Shown piece by piece: positions 1 through 9,324 of a DNA stretch of 64,000 bases. This DNA is from UBA11090 sp035560555 (GTDB lineage: Bacteria > Spirochaetota > Spirochaetia > Treponematales > Rectinemataceae), in NCBI GenBank assembly GCA_035560555.1, contig DATMZF010000035.1, positions 67,681-131,680 on the forward strand, read 5' to 3'. A program made the translations under genes and the position numbers. Each line of letters starts with the position of its first letter. Position 1 is the stretch's first letter. The notes under the pieces were generated by a model. It was not told where the DNA came from. It was given only the letters and a program-made list of their open reading frames with translations, and ran no database searches.

Positions 1-1
1 C

Positions 2-2374
2 CTGCTGCGCAATTACGTCGGTAAGCCTTTCACGCCGGACCTCTGGCTCGAGATGCAGTCGAGACTCTATGAACTAGAATGGTTCGATTCGATAGAACCC
101 CTGGCCGTCCCGGTCAATGATTCGAAGGAACAGCTCATCCTCCGCTTCGTGGTGAAGGAAAAGCCATCGGTGCTGTCGGTGCGCGTGAGCGGCAACTCGG
201 GTGTCCGCGCTTCGGATATCCTGGCCGCGATCGGCATCAAGTCCGGCGATATCTACAATGCGACGAAGGCTAGCCTCGACGACGTGGCCGTTAAGAAACT
301 TTACAATGAAAAAGGTTATCCGGACGCCGTCGTGGCTCATGAGGTGACTCCTTCGGCGGATCCCTCGCTCCTCGTCCTCACCTACACGATGGTGGAAGGC
401 GCCCAAGTGTCCCTGCGCACGATCAAGTTCACTGGCAACACCTCGATGTCTGCCCAGACGCTCAAAGGCCAGATGACCCTCAAGGAAGCGGCGCTTTTCC
501 AGTCCGGCGCTTTCCAGGAAACGAAGCTCGAAGAGAGCAAGAAAGCCGTCATCGACTACTATCAATCCAAGGGTTTCGTCGATGCCAAGATCATCGATGT
601 GTTCAAGGAATATGAAAAGGACGAGACCTCGGGCAAAAACTGGCTCATTCTGACGCTGGCCCTTTCGGAAGGCAGACAATGGAAGTATGGCGGCATGGCA
701 TTCGAGGGCAACAATGTCTTTTCCGGCGACAAGCTGAAAGACCTCGTCACGCTGAAACAGGGATCCATTCTCAACTATAAAAAACTCCAGCTCGAAAAGC
801 AGAAGATAGACGACCTCTACTATGAATCCGGCTACATCTTCAACCAGATCAACCTCAAGGAAGAGAGGGACGAGAATTCCGGATCGATTCTCTTCACGAT
901 AACCGTGACCGAAAGGGACAGGGCCCACATCGAAACCTTGAGCTTCAAGGGCAACGAGAAGACGAAGGAATTCGTCCTGGCCCGCGAAATGCCGCTGGAA
1001 GCGGGCGATATCTTCTCGAAGGCGAAAATCATCGACGGCATGAGAAACCTCTATAACCTCCAGTATTTCTCCACCGTCGAACCCGAAATCCATCAGGGAA
1101 GCGCCGCGAACCTCATGGACCTCGTCCTCAACGTCGAGGAAATGAGCACGGCCGATGTCCAATTCGGTGTCACCCTAAGCGGCCTCGGCAGTAGCGACTC
1201 CTTCCCGCTTTCCGGCTACGTGAAGTGGAACGACAGGAACCTGGGGGGCAAGGGCCAGAACCTCCAGGCCAACGTGACCCTTTCGCCGACGGAGCAGTCG
1301 TTGGAGACCTCGTTCAGCGAAAACTGGCTCTTCAACAAGCGCATATCCCGGGGCCTGAGCCTCAAATTCGAGCACAGCACGGAGACCACAGGTCAGGACA
1401 TCCTCGGCCCGGTGTTCACCGATCAGGATATACCCGATCCCTATGTCGCTATCGGCAGCGGCACGAACGAATGGAGCGGCTCCCTCTCCTCGATCCCCGA
1501 CCAGTATCTCATGCCCTACGAAAACTGGGATTTCAGCCTCGGCTTCAATCTCGGCTATACGCTCAAGACGAGGGTGGGGGACCTTGGCGCGACGGGCGGT
1601 CTCTCCTCCGGATTGGGCATGATCAACTACGACGAGGACAAATACAGACCCTACGAAGCCGAGTTCCGCGACACGAACCAGGAATGGCTGCTCACCAACA
1701 AGATATATGGCCGCGCCTACCTGAACAACCTGGACTATTGGTACAACCCCGCGCAGGGGTACTACGCCAGCCAGCGCCTCACCGTCACGGGCTTCCTCCC
1801 CTTCGAGCGCCAGCACTATATAAAATCGGAAACCCGCCTCGACGGTTATGCGACCCTCTTCACGATCCCCATCACCGAGACATGGAAATTCAAATGGGTC
1901 CTGATGGCCCATTCGGGATTCCAGGCCCTCTTCGCCGAACCATGGGCGGACTTCAGGGTCACGAAGGACTGGGTGAGCCTCGACGGAACCTTCAACGTGC
2001 GCGGATGGGATGATCTCTACGGATCCAAGGGCACGATGCTCTGGGAGAATTCTCTGGAGTTGAGAATGCCGGTGATTGACCAGATGTTGTGGATGGATCT
2101 CTTCGTGGACGCCGGCGCGATGAAAACCCGCAACGGCATGGTCGACATGTCGCTGTCCACCCCCGCCGCCGATACGACGCAGCCCAGCTTCGCCGACATT
2201 TCCTGGAAGAATTTCGCCTTCAGCACCGGCTTGGGATTCAGATTCACCATTCCCCAGTTCCCCTTCAGGTTCTATTTCGCGAAACGCTTCACGTTCGACG
2301 GTTCCGATATTTCCTGGAAGACTACGGGCACTGACTTCGATTTCGTTCTCAGCATAACCCAGCCCCTGTATTGA
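2..2374 (+). CDS. bamA: BamA outer-membrane protein assembly factor (5' partial)
   Basis: This is the Omp85-family insertase that folds beta-barrel proteins into the outer membrane. The frame is open from base 2 (LLRNYVGKPF...) with no stop before the first ATG at 53, so the gene begins before the window and its signal peptide and first POTRA domain are cut. Several POTRA repeats follow, each with the G-x-x-x-hydrophobic pattern (for example 'VSGNSGVRASDI' and 'FKGNEKTKEFVL'). The C-terminal ~400 residues form an aromatic-rich beta-barrel with 'FNVRGWDDLYG', matching the conserved VRGF/Y motif of Omp85 loop 6. The skp/ompH gene follows closely, the usual pairing in diderm bacteria. Confidence 0.93.
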   Translation: MLRNYVGKPFTPDLWLEMQSRLYELEWFDSIEPLAVPVNDSKEQLILRFVVKEKPSVLSVRVSGNSGVRASDILAAIGIKSGDIYNATKASLDDVAVKKLYNEKGYPDAVVAHEVTPSADPSLLVLTYTMVEGAQVSLRTIKFTGNTSMSAQTLKGQMTLKEAALFQSGAFQETKLEESKKAVIDYYQSKGFVDAKIIDVFKEYEKDETSGKNWLILTLALSEGRQWKYGGMAFEGNNVFSGDKLKDLVTLKQGSILNYKKLQLEKQKIDDLYYESGYIFNQINLKEERDENSGSILFTITVTERDRAHIETLSFKGNEKTKEFVLAREMPLEAGDIFSKAKIIDGMRNLYNLQYFSTVEPEIHQGSAANLMDLVLNVEEMSTADVQFGVTLSGLGSSDSFPLSGYVKWNDRNLGGKGQNLQANVTLSPTEQSLETSFSENWLFNKRISRGLSLKFEHSTETTGQDILGPVFTDQDIPDPYVAIGSGTNEWSGSLSSIPDQYLMPYENWDFSLGFNLGYTLKTRVGDLGATGGLSSGLGMINYDEDKYRPYEAEFRDTNQEWLLTNKIYGRAYLNNLDYWYNPAQGYYASQRLTVTGFLPFERQHYIKSETRLDGYATLFTIPITETWKFKWVLMAHSGFQALFAEPWADFRVTKDWVSLDGTFNVRGWDDLYGSKGTMLWENSLELRMPVIDQMLWMDLFVDAGAMKTRNGMVDMSLSTPAADTTQPSFADISWKNFAFSTGLGFRFTIPQFPFRFYFAKRFTFDGSDISWKTTGTDFDFVLSITQPLY

Positions 2375-2433
2375 GGGGGCCTCCCGGCCCACGCGCTTGT
2401 TGTGGGCCGGGAGGAGCGCATGGAGGTAGCATC

Positions 2434-2979
2434 ATGAAGAAGATTGCGAAAGCGGGACTCATCGGCGCGATATTGCTCATTTTGGCCGTCGTCCCAGCCG
2501 CCGCCCAACAGATAACGAGAGCCGCCGTCGTCGATCTTTCCAGGGTCCTGGCGGCTTTTCCCAAGGATACCGCCGCCCTGAAGAGCTTCGAGGCGAAAAA
2601 GGCGGAAGTGCAGATCGAGGCGGACAAGAGGGCCGCCGAGATAAAAAGCCTGCAGAGTAAAAAGGCCGACGCCGATGTATTCGGCGATAGCGATCTGTCC
2701 CAGGCTCTTGCCAAGGAGATAGGCCAGAAAACCTCATCATTGAGGGAATACATCAACGCCAGGCAGAATGAGCTGGATCTTCTCGCCAAGGCGCTGAGCT
2801 CGAGCGCCTCCTTCGTCCAGAAATTGAGCTCGACGATCGCGCAGGTGGCGGAAGCCGAAGGCTATTCGCTCGTGCTGAACCTGAAACCCCAGGATCAGAA
2901 CGCGAATATCGTATTGTGGAACAGCGCTTCGATCGATATCACCGATAAGGTGATACAGGCCATATCCTCCTTACGGTAG
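2434..2979 (+). CDS. OmpH/Skp-family periplasmic chaperone
   Basis: This 181-residue protein probably holds unfolded outer-membrane proteins in the periplasm and passes them to BamA. The start chosen is the ATG at 2434, preceded by a GGAGG-like ribosome site. It opens with a classic signal peptide: MKKIAKAG, a hydrophobic stretch, then AAAQQ. The mature part begins with the family signature 'RAAVVDLSRVLAAFP' and continues as a long charged coiled coil (about residues 45-130), the tentacle helices of Skp. It ends with a small beta element including 'EAEGYSLVLNLK'. It lies about 60 bases downstream of bamA, probably in the same transcript. Confidence 0.85.
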   Translation: MKKIAKAGLIGAILLILAVVPAAAQQITRAAVVDLSRVLAAFPKDTAALKSFEAKKAEVQIEADKRAAEIKSLQSKKADADVFGDSDLSQALAKEIGQKTSSLREYINARQNELDLLAKALSSSASFVQKLSSTIAQVAEAEGYSLVLNLKPQDQNANIVLWNSASIDITDKVIQAISSLR

Positions 2980-2984
2980 GATGG

Positions 2985-3476
2985 TTACTCGTCGAGGCTT
3001 GGGTCGCTGGAGAGCGCTGAAGTCAAGGCGCGGAATCGCTCTTCGTTTTCCGCGGAGAGCATGCTCAGTTCTTTGTGCGCATCGAGAAGAAAGCCGGCGC
3101 TCAACGCCTCCTGCGCCACGAGCTCCTTTTTTTCCGCGGGCGCGGGACAGGGCTCGTCGGAGAATTCCAGCATCCTGGTCATCCCCATGGTCCTGAAAAG
3201 GCTTTCGCATTGCGCGTCGGCGCGATGGACGATGGGCTGGCCAATTCCCAGGCTTCGGGCGGTCTTGGCCAGATAGACGATGAGGCCCAGGAAGGTCGAA
3301 TCCATATAGAGACAGGCCGAAAAATCGAAGCGCATCGAGCCTACGCCCGAATCCGGGCCCAGCAGCGCTAGAAGCTCGGTCTTGAGTTCGGGGCAGAGCG
3401 TGGCGGTGATGTGACCGACAGGAATGATGACGAGATCTTTCTCGACGAAGCCGAAATAAATATGCTCTTCTGCCAT
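2985..3476 (-). CDS. STAS-domain protein (anti-sigma factor antagonist-like)
   Basis: A 163-residue protein whose first ~110 residues are a STAS domain, the fold of SpoIIAA-type anti-anti-sigma factors. The motif 'LYMDSTFLGLIVYLAK' carries the conserved Asp-Ser/Thr pair at the phosphorylation site. The last ~45 residues are acidic and extra to the domain. I chose the ATG at 3476 (MAEEHIYFG) because AGAAGAAGG precedes it; an upstream ATG at 3503 would add MGKGKKKKV. It is transcribed towards skp and divergently from mutS. No partner anti-sigma kinase is nearby, so its target is unknown. Confidence 0.8.
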   Translation of the reverse strand: MAEEHIYFGFVEKDLVIIPVGHITATLCPELKTELLALLGPDSGVGSMRFDFSACLYMDSTFLGLIVYLAKTARSLGIGQPIVHRADAQCESLFRTMGMTRMLEFSDEPCPAPAEKKELVAQEALSAGFLLDAHKELSMLSAENEERFRALTSALSSDPSLDE

Positions 3477-3525
3477 AACCTTCTTCTTTTTTCCTTTTCC
3501 CATTTGCCGCGAGCGTTTTTCCGCC

Positions 3526-3554
3526 TTGTAGAGTATCCGCCCGATCCGTATAAT
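3526..3554 (+). promoter_or_regulatory. Sigma-70 promoter of mutS
   Basis: TTGTAG at 3526-3531, a 17-base spacer, then a perfect TATAAT at 3549-3554. The start codon used for mutS (3563) is only 8 bases past the -10 box, so the transcript would be leaderless or nearly so. Otherwise translation begins at the next in-frame ATG, 3581. Confidence 0.7.
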
Positions 3555-3562
3555 TCAAGCCT

Positions 3563-6223
3563 ATGCCCGAACGCTCAGCGATGCTGGATCAATACCGCAG
3601 GATAAAAGCTCGCTATCGCGATGCCATTCTCTTTTTCCGTCTCGGCGATTTCTACGAGATGTTCTTCGACGACGCGATAGAAGCCAGCTCCCTCCTCAAC
3701 CTCACGCTGACGAAAAGACAGGGACAGCCCATGTGCGGCATTCCCTACCACGCGTATAAACCCTACATAGCAAGACTGCTGAAAGCGGGCAAGAAAGTCG
3801 CCATATGCGAGCAGCTCACGGCCCCGGGCTCCAAGGGAATCATCGAGCGCGACGTGATCGAAGTCGTGACGCCCGGAACGACCATCGAGGAAGACTTCAT
3901 CGATCGCGAGGCCAACAACTATCTCGCGAGCGTATGCAGCCTCGAGGGACGGATGTGCCTCTCCTGCCTCGACGTTTCCACCGGCGAGTTCAGGGCATAT
4001 TCCAGCGTCGATGACCGCAGGTCCGGCATCGAGTTCCTTCGCTCCGAGCTGTACAGGCTGTCGCCGAGGGAAATCATAATTCAGCAGTCCCTGTATGAGC
4101 GCGCCGAGACGGCCTCGATAATCCGCGAAATGGAAGGTGTTCTCGTGGAGCGCAGGCCTGACTGGAGCTTCGACAAAGTGAAGGCGCTCAAGGAGTTGAA
4201 GGAACGCTTCGGTCTCGCGTCCCTCAAGGGTTTCGGCTTCGCGGACGACGCGCCCGAACTCGCCGCCGCAGGCATTCTCCTCGAGTATCTCGACGAGAAC
4301 GCCAAGACGCGCAGCCCCCACATCCGGGCCCTCTTGCCTTATGACAGGGAAGACTATCTGTCGCTGGACGAAGCCACCCGCAGAAATCTGGAACTCGTCA
4401 GGAACCTCTCCGATTCAGGGAAGCGGGATACGCTCCTTTCGGTGCTGGACAGGACGAGATGCGCCGGAGGCTTCAGGCTCCTGCGTCAATGGATACTCCA
4501 GCCGCTCAGACGGAAGGAAGCGATCGAAGCGCGTCTGGACGCCGTGGAATACCTTTACAGGGACCAACTCCTCCTCAACGATCTGCGCAAGCGGCTGGGA
4601 GCCGTCCTGGATTCCGAGCGGCTCGTCGCGCGCCTCGCCATGGACAAAGCGCACGCCAAGGACCTTTTGGCGCTCAGGGACTCCATGCGCGCCTCGCTCT
4701 CCATCGCCGAACTTCTGAGGGGAAGGGGGGCTCCGGCCCTCCTTTCGGGAAGCGTGGACAAGGTCGCGGAGGAGAACTGCGCTCAAGCGTCCGATATAAT
4801 CGACCGCTCCATCAGGGAGGACCCTTCCATCCTTCTCACCGAAGGCAATCTGATGATGGACGGCTACAGCCCCGAGCTGGATCGTCTCCGCTCCATAAAG
4901 AAAGATTCCACGCGGATCCTCGAAGAGTATCTCGAGGAGGAGAAGACCGGTTCCGGCATCCAGAATCTCCGCGTCCGCTACAACAAGATAATCGGATACT
5001 ATCTCGAGGTCTCCAAGGGCAAGATCGACGCCGTGCCGCCGCACTTCATCAGGCGCCAGTCCCTTGTCGCCGGAGAGCGCTACACGACCGACCGCCTGGC
5101 TGAAATCGAGAGCGAAATCAACGGCGCCACCGAGAAGATCACCGAACTGGAAAAGCGGCTTTTCCTGGAGGTCAGGGAGAGCCTGAAGGTCTATATCGAA
5201 TCGATGGAAAGCCTCGCGCGCGCCATCGCCGAAACGGATTGCCTCGCCTCCTTCGCCCAGACCGCCACCGAGGGCGCCTACTGCAGGCCGGAGCTCATCG
5301 ACGAGACGGTCATCTCGATACGGCAGGGCCGCCATCCCGTCGTGGAGGCCTGCCTCCCCGTGGGCGACTTCGTGCCGAACGACCTGGAGCTGGATACGGG
5401 CGGGGCATGTTTCGCGCTCATAACGGGACCAAACATGGCGGGCAAGTCCACCGTGCTCAGGCAGACGGCCCTCATCGCCCTGATGGCCCACGCAGGTTCC
5501 TTCGTGCCCGCCGAGACGGCCAGGATAGGGCTTGTGGACAAGATTTTCTGCCGCGTCGGCGCCCAGGACAACCTGGCGAGAGGGGAGAGCACTTTCCTCG
5601 TGGAGATGCACGAGACGGCCTATATCCTCAACACCGCCACGCCGAAAAGCCTCGTCATCATGGACGAGGTGGGCAGGGGCACCGGGACGCTCGACGGCGT
5701 TTCCATCGCCTGGGCGGTGAGCGAGCAGCTCCTCGATGTCCTGCGCTGCAGGACGCTCTTCGCCACTCATTACCACGAACTCACCTCGATGAAGCATTCG
5801 CGCATGATCAACCTCAGCATGGCGGTGCTCGAGAACGAGGGCGAGATTGTCTTCCTGAAGAGGCTACAAGCGGGACCAGCCGCCGGGTCCTATGGCCTGC
5901 ACGTGGCCAAGCTTGCGGGGATTCCTGAAGCCGTTCTCGCCAGGGCCAAGGCGCTTCAAAGACGGTTCGTGCATTTCGAACGGAGCCTTGCCCCGCTAGA
6001 TCAGACGTTCCAGGACAGCTCTCAGCCGGAAGCATCGCGGCTGGATACCCTTCCAACGGAAGAGGCCGCGCTCCTTTATCCGGCCCAAAAAGGTCGAAGC
6101 GCTCCGGAGCTTTTTTCGACCGACGAGATCGCGTTGGCAAAATTGAAGAGCATAAATCCAGACAGAATGACCCCTCTCGAAGCGCTCCAGCTTCTCTCCG
6201 AGCTGAAGTCCATGCTTCGTTGA
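3563..6223 (+). CDS. mutS: DNA mismatch repair protein MutS
   Basis: Mismatch-recognition ATPase of post-replicative repair, 886 residues, a normal MutS1 length. The N-terminal domain has the mismatch-wedging motif 'LGDFYEMFFDDA' (Phe-x-Glu). The connector, lever and clamp domains follow. The ATPase domain has Walker A 'GPNMAGKST', 'ARGESTFLVEM', Walker B 'LVIMDEVGRGTGTLDG' and 'FATHYHEL'. The Walker B region reads GTGTLDG where most homologues have GTSTxDG. MutL is not in the window. The start is ambiguous between 3563 and 3581 because of the close promoter. Confidence 0.97.
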   Translation: MPERSAMLDQYRRIKARYRDAILFFRLGDFYEMFFDDAIEASSLLNLTLTKRQGQPMCGIPYHAYKPYIARLLKAGKKVAICEQLTAPGSKGIIERDVIEVVTPGTTIEEDFIDREANNYLASVCSLEGRMCLSCLDVSTGEFRAYSSVDDRRSGIEFLRSELYRLSPREIIIQQSLYERAETASIIREMEGVLVERRPDWSFDKVKALKELKERFGLASLKGFGFADDAPELAAAGILLEYLDENAKTRSPHIRALLPYDREDYLSLDEATRRNLELVRNLSDSGKRDTLLSVLDRTRCAGGFRLLRQWILQPLRRKEAIEARLDAVEYLYRDQLLLNDLRKRLGAVLDSERLVARLAMDKAHAKDLLALRDSMRASLSIAELLRGRGAPALLSGSVDKVAEENCAQASDIIDRSIREDPSILLTEGNLMMDGYSPELDRLRSIKKDSTRILEEYLEEEKTGSGIQNLRVRYNKIIGYYLEVSKGKIDAVPPHFIRRQSLVAGERYTTDRLAEIESEINGATEKITELEKRLFLEVRESLKVYIESMESLARAIAETDCLASFAQTATEGAYCRPELIDETVISIRQGRHPVVEACLPVGDFVPNDLELDTGGACFALITGPNMAGKSTVLRQTALIALMAHAGSFVPAETARIGLVDKIFCRVGAQDNLARGESTFLVEMHETAYILNTATPKSLVIMDEVGRGTGTLDGVSIAWAVSEQLLDVLRCRTLFATHYHELTSMKHSRMINLSMAVLENEGEIVFLKRLQAGPAAGSYGLHVAKLAGIPEAVLARAKALQRRFVHFERSLAPLDQTFQDSSQPEASRLDTLPTEEAALLYPAQKGRSAPELFSTDEIALAKLKSINPDRMTPLEALQLLSELKSMLR

Positions 6224-6327
6224 AACTTCGCCGCGGACACGACGCGCCCCGTCGGCCAGCCAAAGTTTCGCAGGCCGGGGAGCGGGGCGTTGAAGCGGAA
6301 GCGCCTCTCCGGCGCGTCCAATGACTG

Positions 6328-7155
6328 ATGGGCAAGGCAAACTTTGGAGAATCCTCGCACGCCAAGAAGGCGATGGTTCCAGATGCGGCAAGAGCGGCGG
6401 TCTCAGCGGCTAGAGGGATATCGGCGTTTACAGCAGCCTCGGCGGTCACAGCCTTCGCGTCCATCGCCGCCTCATGGATCATTCCCCATTACTGCATCAT
6501 CTGCGGCGAGCGGGTGGAGAAAGAAGAAGGGGTTTCCCTCCCTTCGCTCCCCCTCTGCGCTCGATGCGGGGCGGGGCTGACCGGGATAAGCGGCCCGCGA
6601 TGCGGGGTATGCGGGAGGGAACTCTATTCCGAGCGTGAAATTTGTTACGGATGCAGAGGCGTCGAGCGCTCCTGCTCGGAGATATACCCGCTTTTCAAGT
6701 TCAGGGATGGGCCAGCGGCCCTCATGAGGGAGTATAAATCGTCGAAGCGCTTCTCCCTCGTCCCATTCTGGGCGGGTCTCCTGTCCGATGCCATCGATCG
6801 CCGCTGGCCCGACAGAACCATCGTCCCCGTGCCTCCCCGCCCCGAGAAGATAAGGCGCAGGGAATGGGACCAGATCGAGGCGATCGCCGCCGCGCTGGAA
6901 AAGAGGGGCTATCGGGTGGAACGCGTTCTCGAGCGCAAGGTCGATCTCCAGCAGAAAAAGCTGAACAGGGAGATGAGAAAGGCGAACGCGGGAAAGGCCT
7001 ACTCGGTGATTCCGTCCTTGGCGTCCAGTATGCCGAGCCGGATAATCCTCATCGATGATGTCTACACGACGGGGGCCACGATCGAGGCTTGCGCGAAAGC
7101 CCTGCGCGAAAACGGAGCCGAAAGCGTCTGCGCCCTCGTCGTCGCGGCCGATTGA
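6328..7155 (+). CDS. ComF-family phosphoribosyltransferase-like protein
   Basis: About 275 residues. Cys pairs near the N-terminus (CIICG, CARCG, CGVCG, CYGC, about residues 54-108) form a zinc-binding region. A type-I phosphoribosyltransferase domain follows with the PRPP loop 'IILIDDVYTTGATIEAC' near residue 235. This is the layout of ComFC/GntX proteins, which act in DNA uptake or carbon-source use; the reaction here is not known. The Ala-rich first ~45 residues are not conserved in the family, so the true start may be the ATG at 6373. It follows mutS by about 100 bases. Confidence 0.85.
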   Translation: MGKANFGESSHAKKAMVPDAARAAVSAARGISAFTAASAVTAFASIAASWIIPHYCIICGERVEKEEGVSLPSLPLCARCGAGLTGISGPRCGVCGRELYSEREICYGCRGVERSCSEIYPLFKFRDGPAALMREYKSSKRFSLVPFWAGLLSDAIDRRWPDRTIVPVPPRPEKIRRREWDQIEAIAAALEKRGYRVERVLERKVDLQQKKLNREMRKANAGKAYSVIPSLASSMPSRIILIDDVYTTGATIEACAKALRENGAESVCALVVAAD

Positions 7156-7223
7156 CGACTCTCCTCGAAGGTTTCGTGCTTCGCGCGCGCCTTCCATCTG
7201 CCGCCGCGCCATTCCAGCGGCTA

Positions 7224-7252
7224 TTGACTAACCCATTATAGAATACTACTAT
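7224..7252 (+). promoter_or_regulatory. Strong sigma-70 promoter of the rimP-nusA-infB operon
   Basis: TTGACT at 7224-7229, a 17-base spacer and TACTAT at 7247-7252, predicting a start near 7259. It drives the translation-factor operon and is followed within about 35 bases by an intrinsic terminator. Confidence 0.75.
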
Positions 7253-7293
7253 AGCGGCATGTAAAAAGCGCATGATTCTTTTTAGAAATAAGG

Positions 7294-7320
7294 AGAGTCG
7301 TTCTACGACTCTTTTTTTTT
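7294..7320 (+). terminator. Leader terminator/attenuator before rimP
   Basis: A perfect 8-bp stem, AGAGTCGT (7294-7301) and ACGACTCT (7305-7312), with loop TCT, followed by eight T. It lies between the promoter and rimP, so the operon must be read through or antiterminated. No tRNA gene or leader peptide was recognised between promoter and hairpin. Confidence 0.8.
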
Positions 7321-7396
7321 GGCGTCATCTCCGGGCTACCCTGGGATGAAACTTATCGTTGCCGGACAAATACGGCAAAAATGCAGGCGAGGCGGC

Positions 7397-7846
7397 GTGG
7401 CGGACGACAAAGATTTGGAGCCCAGGATCGAAGAGATCCTAGGAAACGCGGGATTGCATCTCCTTGAATTTTCGCTTTTCAAGCACAAGGGGGGCATTAA
7501 GGTCAAGGCGGTCGTATATTCGCCTTCGGGGACGGGAACGGATGAATGCGCCAGGGCGCACAGACTCATCCTCCCACAAATTCAACTCGCTTTCGACGCT
7601 CAAACTCCCGATATCGAGATTTCGAGCCCGGGCATCGACAGGATCATCAAGTCGGAGAAGGAATGGAAGGCCTTCGTCGGCAAGGCGGTCAAAATACTGT
7701 TGCATGGCAGGGAAGAATGGGTCGCGGGGGAACTGACCGGGTATTCCGGCGGGAAAATCGGTTTTTCCGGCCAGGAAGGACCTGTCACCATCGACATTTC
7801 GTCCATCGCGAAAGCGCGCTTGGATTCTTCGCATAAGGGAGAGTAA
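7397..7846 (+). CDS. rimP: Ribosome maturation factor RimP
   Basis: Needed for 30S subunit maturation. The chosen start is GTG at 7397 (ADDKDLEPRIEEIL), giving 149 residues, the usual RimP size. An ATG at 7346 or TTG at 7319 would add a basic stretch not seen in the family. The diagnostic segment 'DIEISSPGIDRIIKSEKEW' matches the RimP consensus LEVSSPGLDRPL. An SH3-like C-terminal domain follows. It sits 4 bases before nusA, as in most bacteria. Confidence 0.9.
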   Translation: MADDKDLEPRIEEILGNAGLHLLEFSLFKHKGGIKVKAVVYSPSGTGTDECARAHRLILPQIQLAFDAQTPDIEISSPGIDRIIKSEKEWKAFVGKAVKILLHGREEWVAGELTGYSGGKIGFSGQEGPVTIDISSIAKARLDSSHKGE

Positions 7847-7850
7847 GCCA

Positions 7851-9314
7851 ATGGCATCTGATATGGCGGAAGCCATTCGACAGCTGATCAGCGAGAAGGG
7901 GATTTCCGAGGAACTCATCGTCAATACGCTGCAGGAAGCCCTGCTCGCTGCATACAAGAAGAAATTTGGAACGAGCGAAAACGCCATCATCCGGTTCAGG
8001 GACAACTATGAAGGCGTGGATATCTACGCCAAGAAAGTCATCGTGGCCGATGACGACCTGGAGGACGAAGTCCTTCAGATGACGCTGGAAGAGGCCCACG
8101 ACTACGCCGAGGACGCCGAGGTCGGCGACATCCTCGAAATGCCCGTCGATCCGCAGGATTTCGACCTTCAATCGGTCATGGTCGCTAAACAGACCACGAG
8201 ACAGAACTTCAGGGACATCTCCCGCGACACGCTCTACGCCGAATACAAATCGAAGCAGGGCGAGCTCATTATCGGCTATTTCCAGAGAGAGCGAAACAAT
8301 GTCATCTATGTCGACCTGGGCAAGGTCGAGGGCATATTCCCCAAGAAATATCAATCCCCCAGGGAAGTCTACCACGTGGGCGACCGCATCAAGGCCCTCA
8401 TCTACGAGGTAGACAAGGGGAAGAATGGTCTTCAGATCATTCTTTCCAGGAGCCACGCCGAGTTCGTCACCAAGCTTCTCGAGCTGGAAATTCCCGAAAT
8501 CTACGACAAGACGATCGAGATTTTCAAAATCGTCCGCGAGCCCGGCTACAGGACCAAGGTGGCCGTTTTCTCCAAGCGGGACGACGTGGACCCCGTGGGC
8601 GCCTGCGTCGGGCCCAAGGGAATGCGCAGCCAGCTCATAAGCCAGGAACTCGAGGGCGAGAAGATCGACTTCATCAAGTACGATGTCGATTCCCGTCAAT
8701 TCATCAAAAACGCCTTATCGCCCGCCGAAGTCAAGACGGTCCATATCATGGACGAGGCAAAACATACGGCGCTGGCAATCGTGGCCGACAAGGAACTTTC
8801 GATAGCGATCGGCAAGATGGGACAGAACGTGAAGCTCGCGAACCGACTCTGCGACTGGAATATCGATGTGAAGACCGAAGAGCAGTATCTGCAGGACGGC
8901 AGGAACATCGAACTCAAGCGCGCGGCCGACAGCCTTTTCTCCGACGCCAATGAGCAGATCGAAGAGGAGGCGGAGGAATCCGTGCTCCTGTCCGACCTAC
9001 CGGGCATGAAGCCCGAGTGGGTCTCGGCGCTCGAGGCGGCAGGCATCAGTCTCGTGGAAGACTTTCTCGAGAGAGACGAAGAGGAACTCGCCAAGGCTTC
9101 GGGTTTGTCGGCGGAGGAGATCCAGGCCATCCAGGGCATCATCGAGGAGAACATCGAGATCGTCCAGGAAGAGACGGAAGAGTCGGCTGGTTCTGGATCA
9201 GAGGAATATACATGCCCGGATTGCGGTACTGCGGTTACCCCCGACATGAAGAATTGCCCATCGTGCGGCGTTGAACTGAGTTTTGAATACAACAGCGACG
9301 ACCAGGAAGCGTAA
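7851..9314 (+). CDS. nusA: Transcription factor NusA with an added C-terminal zinc ribbon
   Basis: Elongation, pausing and antitermination factor that binds RNA polymerase, 487 residues. Domains in order are the N-terminal polymerase-binding domain (1-130), S1 ('GELIIGYFQRERNNVIYVDLG'-type, near 140-205), KH1 ('VDPVGACVGPKGMRSQ') and KH2 ('SIAIGKMGQNVKLA'). A helix-hairpin-helix segment (about 380-430) follows. The last ~35 residues hold CPDCG and CPSCG, a four-cysteine zinc ribbon that typical NusA lacks. NusA could regulate its own operon through the leader hairpin upstream; that is inference. Confidence 0.95.
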   Translation: MASDMAEAIRQLISEKGISEELIVNTLQEALLAAYKKKFGTSENAIIRFRDNYEGVDIYAKKVIVADDDLEDEVLQMTLEEAHDYAEDAEVGDILEMPVDPQDFDLQSVMVAKQTTRQNFRDISRDTLYAEYKSKQGELIIGYFQRERNNVIYVDLGKVEGIFPKKYQSPREVYHVGDRIKALIYEVDKGKNGLQIILSRSHAEFVTKLLELEIPEIYDKTIEIFKIVREPGYRTKVAVFSKRDDVDPVGACVGPKGMRSQLISQELEGEKIDFIKYDVDSRQFIKNALSPAEVKTVHIMDEAKHTALAIVADKELSIAIGKMGQNVKLANRLCDWNIDVKTEEQYLQDGRNIELKRAADSLFSDANEQIEEEAEESVLLSDLPGMKPEWVSALEAAGISLVEDFLERDEEELAKASGLSAEEIQAIQGIIEENIEIVQEETEESAGSGSEEYTCPDCGTAVTPDMKNCPSCGVELSFEYNSDDQEA

Positions 9315-9324
9315 AAGGTAGGAT

